Shown here piece by piece: positions 55,062 to 64,000 of a DNA stretch of 64,000 nt. The stretch spans positions 1,333,501-1,397,500 of the forward strand of contig JAHQRK010000013.1 in assembly GCA_019828595.1 (NCBI GenBank). Direction: 5' to 3'. Source of the DNA: Aphanomyces cochlioides (Eukaryota > Oomycota > Saprolegniomycetes > Saprolegniales > Verrucalvaceae). How positions within the stretch are numbered: the first letter of the stretch is position 1; each line of letters starts with the position of its first letter. Under the pieces are notes generated by a model. The model had not been told where the DNA came from, did not search any database, and saw only the letters and a list, made by a program, of their open reading frames with translations. The translations under genes were made by a program, and so were the position numbers.

Positions 55062-55672
55062 TAGAGTTGTCCACAGGTTGACCGGGCCCAGGTCGAGTCG
55101 GGTTGGTGATCGTGTTTTTGCCCAACCCGACTCGATCTGATTGGTCACTGCTCAACCCGAGTCGACCCGGACCCCTTCTTTGCTGTCCGTCACTGAATGA
55201 GCATGAGTGACAGCGAGCGTCAGAGCACTCCTTCCAGACGTCTACATCACTCAACGACAATAAGCAAGCGTCTAACGTCTATCAGTATATCAAGATCATC
55301 GATGGTGAGTTTGCATGTATTTGCTGTCGTGAAAAGTACAAGAAGATGACATGGTCACGTGGCTGGACAAACGGTAGAAAAACGGCGAGCTCAGCTTGAA
55401 GGTGACTCAGTTCAGGCCGTGTGCGAGCTACAATCGTTCTTGAAGTTTAATTTAAATAGAGATGCACGTTAGTGATCGCTGATGCGTTGTTAATACCATC
55501 GCAATGTGTCGATAGTAAATAATAATGATGCCTTCTTGTCGAATTGGCTGTAGTCGGGTTGGCCCGATTGAACCCGGGTCGAAGTCGATCGCCTTTGTTG
55601 GAACTCGGGTTGAATCAAATCGCAATATGACCCAACTCGGGTTAGTCGGGTCCATTCGGGTTAACAACACTA
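55062..55672. mobile_element. hAT-like non-autonomous remnant
   Basis: The ends TAGAGTTGTCCAC and, from the right, TAGTGTTGTTAAC resemble hAT terminal repeats. Many copies of an (AC)CCGACT/CGGGTT motif lie inside both ends, a common hAT subterminal feature. Near 55280-55390 a short frame (YIKIIDGEFACICCREKY) resembles the start of a BED-type zinc finger from a hAT transposase. No clear 8 bp duplication remains. Confidence 0.5.
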
Positions 55673-56059
55673 TATACATAAATTCTCAAAATTGTTCAAC
55701 CTATTACAAGAATTGACACCATTCTTGGCGGGAGGTGTTAAATATCCCACCCCTCATTTTAAACGTCTACACCTTATACTTGGAATTTGCATACCCGAAT
55801 AGTTGACAACAGAGATACATTAGTACTACTGCTGAGCGAGGTCTTTCTGAAGTTTAGTCGTCAACTTTCAAGCAAATGCATTAGGGTCTTCTCAGCGAAA
55901 CAGCATAAATCGACATAATTTCATAGAACATAGTCATTCAAGGTGGAAAGCAATGCTAATGTGCTAAGCCGCCGACATAATCTATCTAAATGTACACTTG
56001 GCGACTAAAAGGAGTCATGGCCAATCAAAATTAATCTCCTTGAGTTGACTCTGACATAT
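55673..56059. other. Intergenic, nothing supported
   Basis: No recognisable feature. Confidence 0.4.
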
Positions 56060-56725
56060 TCCTTCAAGCCTGATCTTCCCCGATGAAGACGGAACATATT
56101 GGTGTCCTGAGTGCAAGGCTCGCTACAAGATTTCGAATTAGATTCGAATGCACTGCTGGCGCAAACACCAACTGGCAATATGATTCACTGCGATTGTCTC
56201 CGATGAAGTCAAGAAACTCAATGAAACAAAACGACGCGCCCGTGCCCAAGACAAACGAAAGGCGGTAAGATTGCTGATTCGTCTATTCAAGGCTACACCT
56301 CCCCGGCGTTTGTTTTCTCTGCGGGACGCAAGAAAGCGTGGCTGCTATGGTGCTTCAAAGCCGATCATCACCACAGGCCCATCGACAATTGAGCGCGCTG
56401 GAGCTGGAGTTTTTACTTGCGTGGACCAGCGTGCTGGTGACATTGTCACGACCTATGATGGCGAAGTCGTCTTTCAAGTTCCCCTTGAGCCGTCGTATGC
56501 GATCAAGTACGACATTGGAGCGATGCCAGCTTGGATTGACGGCCTCCGTGAATTTCACAATGGCAAAGGTATCGGCTCTTTCGTCAATCGAACTGATCGC
56601 TAGCTGTATTTTACAAGAACTGCGATTTCATTCAAGAGGGGAAAACCCTTGCTATTAAGATTACCAAAAATGTCAAGGCGGGTGAGGAACTCTTCACTAC
56701 TTATGGTAGAAGCTACAGAATGTAA
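56060..56725 (+). pseudogene. PHD/SET-domain gene relic
   Basis: A frame near 56070-56130 ends like a PHD finger (DEDGTYWCPECKARYK). After broken sequence, a charged helix (DEVKKLNETKRRARAQDKRK) leads into a SET domain: GAGVFTCVDQRAGDIVTTYD, then GIGSFVNRTDR. Next come a TAG at 56601-56603 and a frame change, and the domain end follows (NCDFIQEGKTLAIKITKN, AGEELFTTYGRSY) with stop 56723-56725. SET domains methylate lysines; here the substrate-pocket region is broken. It may be a decayed host gene or a fragment carried in by a transposon. Confidence 0.65.
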
Positions 56726-57301
56726 ATAGCTTACATGTAAATGCATCAATACATTTTTGTGTTTTCGTTGCGTATTTGCGGGTTTCTTTTATCATTGCGG
56801 AAGGCAAGTGGATGTCTTCGAAAGAAATTTGCATGGTTTCAGTTTCGAACAAAAAAGAGATCTAACCAATCAAAGTCGAGTCTTTTTTCCATCTCTGTCA
56901 TGAAAACACAAAGGAGGTCGAGCCAATCAATTTTGAGTAAGTAGCCTTTTATTTTTGCTCAATCAAATGCCAATTTAGACCAATCAATTTATGTGCGAAT
57001 ACCCGTAGCCAACTTTACAAAAACTCATTTCATCAGCCCTTTCCATTAAACTCAAAATGCCGGTACGCTAAAGATCCAATTCATCTCGATACCTAAGATG
57101 ATAAAATTATGTGCAGTGCAAATTCGTTCACACTGTCCTGTGGGTGACGTGTGAAGATTGAGGTTGATATCACGAAACCACAGAGATGGATTCTTTGCGA
57201 AGCTATTTTAAGCTTTGCAAGCTTTATATACCGAGCTTTACAAGCTAAGCATGGATGTGCTGCCGTCCGTATATCATTCTTGGATTCTTTGGAACGACTA
57301 A
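56726..57301. other. Intergenic, nothing supported
   Basis: AT-rich with no coding frame. Confidence 0.4.
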
Positions 57302-59150
57302 ATGACACCACACCAAGATGAACCAACGACACCACAGCGTGAGGAACCAACGATTCCACAGTGTGATGAGTCCATGACGCCAGAGTATGCTGAACCAATG
57401 ACTCCGCAGCCCGAGGAAACTGAATCAACTAGCACATTGTACGACTTTTGTGCTCCTCCTGTATCTACATTTTCGACCCCAGAAGAAGCGCATGTTGCGA
57501 TCATATATTCGCTCGGGATCACAGATATGCAGTCATCGGATTGCGTTCTTACAATGACAAGAAATCAATCTGCCGTCGTGTGGTTTTTGCATGTGACCGT
57601 CATGGCGTGTACAAACCTTCAAAGCCACTGCCTGGAACAAAGCGCCACCCAGGAAGATCAACAAAAAAGTGCGACTGTCCAATTCGCATAAACATTGGTC
57701 GTCATCCAACAAATGGAATGTGGTGCATTGAACATCGTGGAACTGAGAGAACTCACAACCACCAAAGATCTAGGGAACCTTCATCTCATGCTGCTCACCG
57801 ACGCATGGATCGGACCTCCGATGTTGTCCAAGCGATTGTTTCAGAAGGCAAGTACAGTATTACTCCAGCTCAGACCATGGTTCTACTACGTGACAACAAT
57901 CCCAATATTTTGATAAGAAAGAGCGATATCTACAATGTGAAAACGAAATTGGAGCGCGAAGAAACCGGTTCGACTACAAGAGCACAACATCTTCTCAATC
58001 TTCTTGAAGAAAATGGGGCTTTCGTTCGACATCGCCTTGACCCTCAGGGGAGAATATCACACCTGTTTTTTTCGAATGATCAGATTCTAGATATATTTGA
58101 AGACAACTCTGACGTCATTTTGATGGATTACACCTACAAAAGCAACAAGTTTGGCATGCCATTATTGAACATCATTGGTGTGAGTGGAATGAACACAACA
58201 TTGCACTTGGCTCATTATTTCATGGCTGGTGAAAGCACAAACGATTACCTTTGGGCTCTCGAAAGTTTGAGAGAGTGCTTGCTTGAATGTACGATCGATT
58301 ATGGCGCCAAACACTTTTCTTGTTGATCGAGATTTGGCCCTACTGAATGCGCTTGAAGAAGTATTTCCGAATGTACCCGTGTTCCTTTGCTTATGGCATG
58401 TTGTTAAGGCTGTAGAGACTCATGCACGACTGGCAGTTCAAAAGGTTGCCCAACCTACCAAGTGCAACGCTTGTTGACTCTCCACAGCATCGTGCGTTCT
58501 GAACTGTATTTCACGAACTTGTTCGAGCGGCATCGGAAACTGAATACGAGTCATGTCGGCAACGTTTGCGTGCTATATCAGAAGAAGAGGCTGATTATAT
58601 TGACCAAACATGGCTACACCATTGGAAGCAACGCATCGTTCGAGTATGGACTAACCAAGTTGTCCATTTTGGTTTTCAAGCAACATCTCGTGTCGAAGGA
58701 TATCATCGAAGTTTCAAACGATGGCTGAATATTTCCGAAATCGATACGCTGGCCATATACAAAAAACTTGAGGGCTGGTGGGGAATTTCGATTCAAGAAT
58801 ACACAGAAGCGCTGTCAGACTCTAAAATGAAGCAATGGATTGACTTGATGAAACCAATGTTTGATGCCGTGCAGTCAGTTATTCACACTTATGCCCTATT
58901 GCAATGTCGCGCGCAGTTGTCAATGGTTTCGATGCGTCCTTGCACCGGGGTCTACACTCGTACAACTGGCTTACCTTGCGTACATAAACTTCATGCCTTA
59001 CGGAGATCGCAAACCATGCTGCGACCAGAAGACTTCATCCGCATAGGTGGATCGATCGCTCCGCAGCCCCAGCACCTACTCCTGTACAAGCACTTGACCC
59101 ACGGACTACTGCCCAGAGACGCGCGTAGGCTGTTGCGATGCGGTCCGTAG
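57302..59150 (+). pseudogene. Mutator-like (MULE) transposase relic with FAR1-type DNA-binding region
   Basis: The first frame has a Pro/Thr-rich repeat (PTTPQREEPTIPQ). A shift near 57510 leads to a FAR1/WRKY-GCM1-like segment with C...C and a terminal HNH. The catalytic region follows: DYTYKSNKFGMPLLNIIGV (first Asp), then after another shift near 58310 LVDRDLALLNALEEVFP with a C..H motif, then after a third shift the Glu region (SRVEGYHRSFKRWL). A SWIM-like end (TTGLPCVHKLHAL) closes it near 59000. All landmarks of a MULE transposase are present, but at least three frameshifts make it inactive. Confidence 0.75.
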
Positions 59151-60056
59151 TATTCGCTCAAAGAAGGAGCCACGAGGTTGAGTCTTGACCAGACACGAGC
59201 TTGAACACAATCAACTTGTGTCCTTCAACCGTGTTCTAGTTGAAAAGTCGTGTGGTCGAACGTATAAACTGTGGAAGGTTTTGTCTGCTATTTCACGTGG
59301 AAGTCAGAGCTTCTACACCCCTATCTCGGCGCGCTTCCACTCCATGGCTGAAGTCATGGATCAAGCTGCATGTCTTTGCCGTCGGCTCTGCCGTGAACAC
59401 CATCAAGAGCCCCTCGACGCAAATCGCTCAGTGTTGATCGGCATATTCAAAATCACAGCCAGGGCTTTTAAACCTTGACTGCTTTAAAAACCCATCGAAA
59501 AACATTTCGATAAAAACAATATCAAATTGTACAAATCAAGTACACTTGTTCCTACTAGGACACAATCCTATTTAGTTAATGTTGGCAGATTCCATCATTG
59601 TTGTTGTTGGCTTCATCGATCGTTGAGGTCACTGTGTGCTGCTTCACCCGTGATAGAACCTTCAGCTGCCAGAACAAGAGATAATCTTGCCTTCCGTTTA
59701 GAGCAGCAAGTGCGAGCAGCAGTGGTTTTGTTCTTGACTATTCTTGCACTTATAGCGTTCAAGCGGTTGACATACTGGACGTGCGCCACGCCAACCTCAG
59801 CACGCTGAGGGTGGAATCGCACATGGGCATTCGTGAACGCGACAAAGGTTTGAAAAACCAAGGCGTAGGACTTTCTACTCCAACGAAAGGTGTCGCTCAA
59901 CAGCGCTTAAAGCGTCTTCAGACGACCGAAACCCTCGAGTGATGTGATTGGCTATAAAAAGATTGTATTGTCTTTTCACCTATCGATGACGAGGACCCTT
60001 TGTCTGCAAAACTTATTTCGAATTTGTCCTCAAGATATTTGGAAAGTCATTGGGGA
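59151..60056. other. Intergenic, nothing supported
   Basis: The frames near 59185 and 59527 resemble nothing known. Confidence 0.4.
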
Positions 60057-60890
60057 ATGTCCTCGCTATGATTGGTGATAATTGCTCGACGAATCGGGCT
60101 TTGGCAAGATTGTGTAAATTTCCATTGGTTGGTTGCGCATGAATTTATTCGTTTGCACTATTTTGAGCAATCATGAAGAAATGGTAAAAATCGTCAACGA
60201 ACTCATGCGTAACTTCGGCAAGTTTTCCCGCTGCGAAGCTCCACCGTTTGATGCCGTTGAAAGCCAAGATGAAGAACTCGACGCGTTGGAGCTCGACCTA
60301 TCACATGCTCCAACCTTATGTCGAGATCAAGCCATTTGTCATGATGATTGTCGATCGAGAAACTGACGTCCTGTTGCTAACGGTGGGCCCAAATAGGCTG
60401 ATTAAAGGGCTTTTGCTTATCCTATAAGACCTAGACGCCGCTACGTTGACCCAACTAGGCGATGAAATATCGCTACTCGATGTCCGAAACCTCTTTGATG
60501 AAGCCATGGACGAGTATCCATCCGCGTCCAGTCGACTTTCTCCCGACGCGGACATAGTTGCCAAACCCGGTTTTGAAAATGGCGTTGTGAAAATATTGAG
60601 TCAAATGACCAACATTCTCACCAAGAGTGAACGTCACACTGTCGAACTTTTGAAATTTGAAGCGGCGGCACCGAATGAAGTCCTAAACGACCGTCCATCT
60701 CTTGCCGAGAGAGGAAAAAAGTGTATGAAGAAGCCAGGAGATGTCAACCTATTCATGGATTGTCGGTTCATCCGCCCAATTTCAAAATTTGTGAACTACT
60801 CTTCTCTGTGACTAAGTTCGCTCTCACCGACCGCCCCCTCGCAATGCATCCTCAAACTTTCGAGCAACAAGTTTTCTCAAGTTGAACATC
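60057..60890 (+). pseudogene. hAT transposase relic (C-terminal half)
   Basis: Pieces in several frames match the conserved landmarks of hAT transposases: GDNCSTNRALARLCKFPLVG at the start, a helical middle (VKILSQMTNILTKSERHTVE), and the C-terminal dimerisation motif region RFIRPISK/ICELLFS, followed by LTDRPLAMHPQTFEQQVF, the typical end of oomycete hAT proteins. Frameshifts and stops separate these pieces. No terminal repeats were found. Confidence 0.65.
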
Positions 60891-61200
60891 GGCTACTTGG
60901 GAGTTGATGATGTGATCGAAATCATGACTGAAAGTTAAATGGACTTCTATAAATTCATGATATATGTTTTGCATCTGAATAATTTGAATAATTTATTCCA
61001 TCGCAGTACTACGTAGTATTTCGTATCTCTTGCATTTAATTTCGTATTTTAATACTGCTAGACAAAAAAATGATACTTAATGATGAAAGTTTGATACATA
61101 TTGGGTCTTACAATAATAAAATTTTAGATTCATATATCTTATTGTTTGTATTGTATGGAATGTTGACTCACATTTGCTGCTAGTATAAAGCAAGTTACTA

Positions 61201-63022
61201 CTCCGAGCCGCAATATTTGTCATAGTAGCTTTATAATTGGCGGGATTTTTTAATTGCTGACGAATTTTTAATTTGATTGGCTGTCTAAAAAGAGCACATT
61301 CTGAGCTTTGATTCGCTGTATTCTCTCGGCGGGAGTCTTGAGATAGAAGGGTTTAATTTGGTGTGGCATGTGCTCTAGGAGCAATCACACCCGGTGAAAG
61401 CTCACAACTCAATTTTGAGCAACCGCGACTAGTCGTTCTACCTTCCCTTTGCATTGTTATGCCGCAGCCAAACTCTTCGTCGCGAAGCCTTGCCACAGCG
61501 AGAGCAATCGTTCGCCGAAATCTCGGTGACGACGAGAGACAAAAGGTATACAGACTCCTTCTAGAGCAGTCGGAGGGAGGGAAACTCAAGCGTGGCGTGA
61601 TCGCCTCTGTCTCGCGACTCGTAGGCTGCAATTGGCGTACCATATCTCGTCTTTGGACACAAGCTAAGACCTCTATTCAGCAGGGCGCGCCCATCGCCGA
61701 CGTCGCGGCAAAACGAAAAGGTAAAAACCTCTGATAATTTATATTTACACGACAAATATATTTTTTCACAAGTATAAATTTCTAAAGGACTACTACTCTA
61801 GGGAATTGTGGTGCAAAAAAACGTCGCTCGAAAGAAGAAGTCGAGCAAGCCATCAAGAGCGTTCGACTTGACGATCGCCAGACCCTCCGGTCAACAGCAC
61901 TCAAGTCTGGAATACCAAAGACCACCATACTTCGCCACATGAATGCCGTTGAAACCCTGCGCCAACGAACAAACCACGTCAAGCCCTTGCTATCTGTGCC
62001 AAATCAAGTTCGAAGAATTCGTCATGCCATGAATCTTCTCTTGCCTCAGTTTCGTGAAGGCCACTTTTTTGCAAACATGTACGATTTCGTGCATGTCGAC
62101 GAGAAGTGGTTTCACATAACTAAGGTAAAGAGAAGATTCTATGCTTATGTTGATGAACCCTTGCCCATACGCCGCGTGCAGTCGACCAAGTACATAACCA
62201 AGGTGATGTTTTTGGCCGCGGTAAGCCGCCCCCGTTACGATCACGCCAAGAAGTGCATCTTCGACGGTAAACTAGGCATATGGCCTTTCGTCAAAACTGT
62301 CGTGGCGAAGCGATCGAGCAAAAACCAGGCAAAGGGGACCCCTGTCACTGTCCTCCAAAATGTTGATGCCAGTGCTTATCGAAGTATGATCTTTGACAAC
62401 GTTATCCCCGCGATTCAGTCAAAAATGCCGCGATTGTTTCGCCTTGTAATGTTGCAGCAAGACAATGCTAGCCCTCACGGGTCCATCACAAACGAGCAAC
62501 TTCGTTCCTATGGCATCGGCAACATCGAAGTCGTCAACCAACCAGCGAATAGCCCCGACTTCAACGTTTTAGACTTAGGAATCTTTAATGCTATTCAAAA
62601 TCAATCTTCAACAGCAGAGGAGCTCTCGAAACGTCAACGACCTGCTCTCCGCTGTTGACTCTGCTTTTTGCGATTTACCAGTGGAAACACTTGGTAAATC
62701 TTTCATTACTTTACAAAAAGTGATGGAGTTGTCATTGAAAGACAATGGCGGAAATGATTACAAGCTACCCCACTTGCGAAAAGATGCCATGAAGATGCAG
62801 CTTGCTTCATTCAACCTTCAGTGTGATCCCGCTGTCTATAACCATGCCTTGGAATTGTTGAAATTCCCAAATCAAGTTGAAATATAATTAAATAGTTGAG
62901 TTGATTATTTTTCATTGTCGATTTATGTGTTTATAGGGTTCAATACAAATTCCTATATATGATTTTCGAAAAAGCATAGTGAAATCAAGTGAAAACATTA
63001 TGACAAATATTGCGGACCGGGG
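61201..63022. mobile_element. Tc1/mariner element (plant MLE-like), 1.8 kb
   Basis: Ends are inverted repeats of 24 bp with three mismatches, sharing CCGCAATATTTGTCATA, and flanked by TA on both sides (61199-61200, 63023-63024). The left end begins CTCC, as in plant mariner-like elements. It encodes one spliced transposase with a single frameshift. Confidence 0.88.
61459..62884 (+). pseudogene. Mariner-like transposase, two exons, one frameshift
   Basis: Exon 1 is 61459-61720, then an 81 bp intron, and exon 2 starts at 61802. The N-terminal part is a helix-turn-helix region (VSRLVGCNWRTISRLW; later STALKSGIPKTTILRHM). Catalytic Asp are D187 (VHVDEKWF), D308 (LQQDNASPH) and D345 (NSPDFNVLDLGIF), with 36 residues between the last two, in the DDD group of plant-type mariner proteins. 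Just after the third Asp, near 62600, one extra A in an A-run shifts the frame. The family's C-terminus (LSAVDSAF, NDYKLPHLRKDAMK) continues in the next frame to a stop at about 62885. Otherwise intact. Confidence 0.85.
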
Positions 63023-63170
63023 TAGTAAACGAACTAAACCGGTAAATTGTGTAGTAAAGCACGTAAGATTAAGGGAAAATGTAAAAACGTGTATAAATGT
63101 AATTCATCAAACTTTTGACACTTTGGAGGACTACCAAAACCCTCGCAAATTGGTCATTTTCAAATAAAAA
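63023..63170. other. Short spacer between mariner and the next gene relic
   Basis: No feature seen. Confidence 0.4.
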
Positions 63171-63567
63171 TACCTCGAGGAAATTTGCGAAGACAAAAAA
63201 ACAGTTCGCAAATCTGCCTCGCAAATTCTTTTGGCTTCGAAGACCTTGCGTGGTCGAGGAAAGGGCTGGTGTCCTGCTTCCATCGAGTTTCTACTGGATC
63301 AAGTCGAGCGATACCTGCCCATAGGACGCAATGGCTGGGAAAAGGTTGAGCATGCCTTCAACCTATCCGACTTCATGCTCCGTTACCTGGATGCTCTCAA
63401 AAGGAAGTTTGTCGTCCTCAAAAACCATCCTAAGCCAAGAGGAGACCTGAGTGCCCACCAGAAGATGTCAGAGCGAAACGTATAAATAGTGAAATCGACA
63501 GCCGAACGTCTGTCCTGTCGTTTGAAGATGATCGAGACAGTCAACCAAGTGGAGGGAAGATATTTTA
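63171..63567 (+). pseudogene. DUF6818/SANT-like protein relic
   Basis: The frame starts without ATG and reads LRGRGKGWCPASIEFLLDQV, then LPIGRNGWEKVEHAFN and LDALKRKFVVLKNHPKPRGD, the tryptophan and ALKRKF landmarks of a Myb/SANT-like domain widespread in oomycetes (DUF6818, recognised from memory). A one-base loss near 63455 shifts the frame; the normal continuation (PEDVRAKRINSEIDS) follows to a stop at about 63567. Often found as repeats, so it may belong to a transposon. Confidence 0.55.
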
Positions 63568-63966
63568 ATGAGACGACTGAGAGATTTAACAGGTGAATGC
63601 GACAATGACGACATCATCGAAGTGATTGCGCCGTCGAGCGAAAAGCCGAATCAAACTGGTTTAGCCCCAAATGAATTAGCAGAGCTTGGAGTTGCTCTAA
63701 ATCGGAAACACCCACTAAGCGAAGCTGGATCACAGTCTTATGTGACGAAGAAGCTTGACAAGTTCATCGATAAGGTCACATCGAATGACGACAACGTGTC
63801 AACCATCATGACATCCTTGATGCTCATGATGGACCAACGTGCACCCGAACGAGAGGAACGCCGAGCAGAACGTGAAATGCAATGGAACCAAGAGCAGTTG
63901 CAATTCCAGATGGCTATGGAAGAGCGGCGTATCAAGCGCGAATGCCGTCGACAAGAAACTCAATGA
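63568..63966 (+). CDS. Coiled-coil protein, probably the C-terminal part of the preceding gene
   Basis: A 132-codon frame with an acidic start (GECDNDDIIEVIAPSSEKPN) and a long Arg/Glu-rich coiled coil (PEREERRAEREMQWNQEQLQ) ending at TGA 63964-63966. The composition fits the downstream half of DUF6818-type proteins. Probably not a separate gene. Confidence 0.45.
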   Translation: MRRLRDLTGECDNDDIIEVIAPSSEKPNQTGLAPNELAELGVALNRKHPLSEAGSQSYVTKKLDKFIDKVTSNDDNVSTIMTSLMLMMDQRAPEREERRAEREMQWNQEQLQFQMAMEERRIKRECRRQETQ

Positions 63967-64000
63967 CGTTTTTTGCAGAATTATTTAAAGAGAAATAATA

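Noticed and set aside
56265..56291. Possible 27 bp intron in the SET relic
   Set aside because: GT and AG are present but the length is below the smallest introns seen here (34-40 bp), and the gene is already broken.
1..64000. tRNA, rRNA or other structural RNA genes
   Set aside because: No cloverleaf or rRNA-like sequence was recognised by eye; a covariance-model search would be needed to exclude small RNAs.

Overview
The window looks like nuclear DNA of an oomycete, most likely a saprolegnian such as Aphanomyces (inference). The reasons are very short GT..AG introns (about 40-54 bp), compact host genes, a fused FUSC-type transporter/EF-hand family, a WRKY19-like Cys/His-knuckle protein family, and a transposon load typical of these genomes (Helitron, PIF/Harbinger, Ty3/gypsy chromovirus, Ty1/copia, mariner, MULE, hAT, Merlin). 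No tRNA, rRNA, CRISPR or prokaryotic operon was seen.

Layout. (1) 1-8.07 kb is host sequence: the tail of a Cys/His-knuckle gene, then two seven-exon paralogues (991-4466 plus, 8074-4489 minus) that converge with only 22 bp between their stop codons. Each encodes a protein of about 1,000-1,100 residues with two FUSC-like membrane blocks and a C-terminal EF-hand pair. (2) 8.07-10.66 kb is AT-rich and holds three small Harbinger-type inverted-repeat elements with TTA target duplications. (3) 10.67-31.99 kb is a stack of nested transposons. A decayed copia element received two Harbinger elements (H1 at 11662-14109, intact; H2 from 14958, decayed), and H2 received a gypsy chromovirus. Two later inversions (about 17.11-17.98 kb, and 18,622-28,718) then cut H2, gypsy, copia and the first Helitron. 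Undoing them on paper rejoins all four, with matching target duplications. (4) 18.6-22.0 kb plus 28.7-43.4 kb is a head-to-tail array of four Helitrons, each ending in a hairpin and CTAG and directly followed by the TC start of the next. Copies 1 and 2 encode Rep and Pif1-type helicase halves separated by a shared nonsense codon and frameshift. Copies 3 and 4 are internally deleted, and copy 4 carries a Merlin element and a possible captured gene fragment. (5) 43.4-52 kb is sparse and holds two further Cys/His-knuckle paralogues (47601-48119, 51094-51610). (6) 52-64 kb holds foldback DNA, MITEs, and relics of a PHD/SET gene, a MULE, two hAT elements and a DUF6818-like gene, plus an almost complete mariner element with TA-flanked inverted repeats.

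The live host genes are therefore probably the two transporter/EF-hand genes and the three knuckle-protein genes. The transporter pair suggests a calcium-responsive membrane exporter or channel. H1 (DNA-binding protein plus transposase) looks capable of its own transposition. Most other coding capacity is relic. Exon models and the inversion reconstruction were worked out by hand from reading frame, splice signals and comparison of copies inside the window; no alignments or database searches were run.
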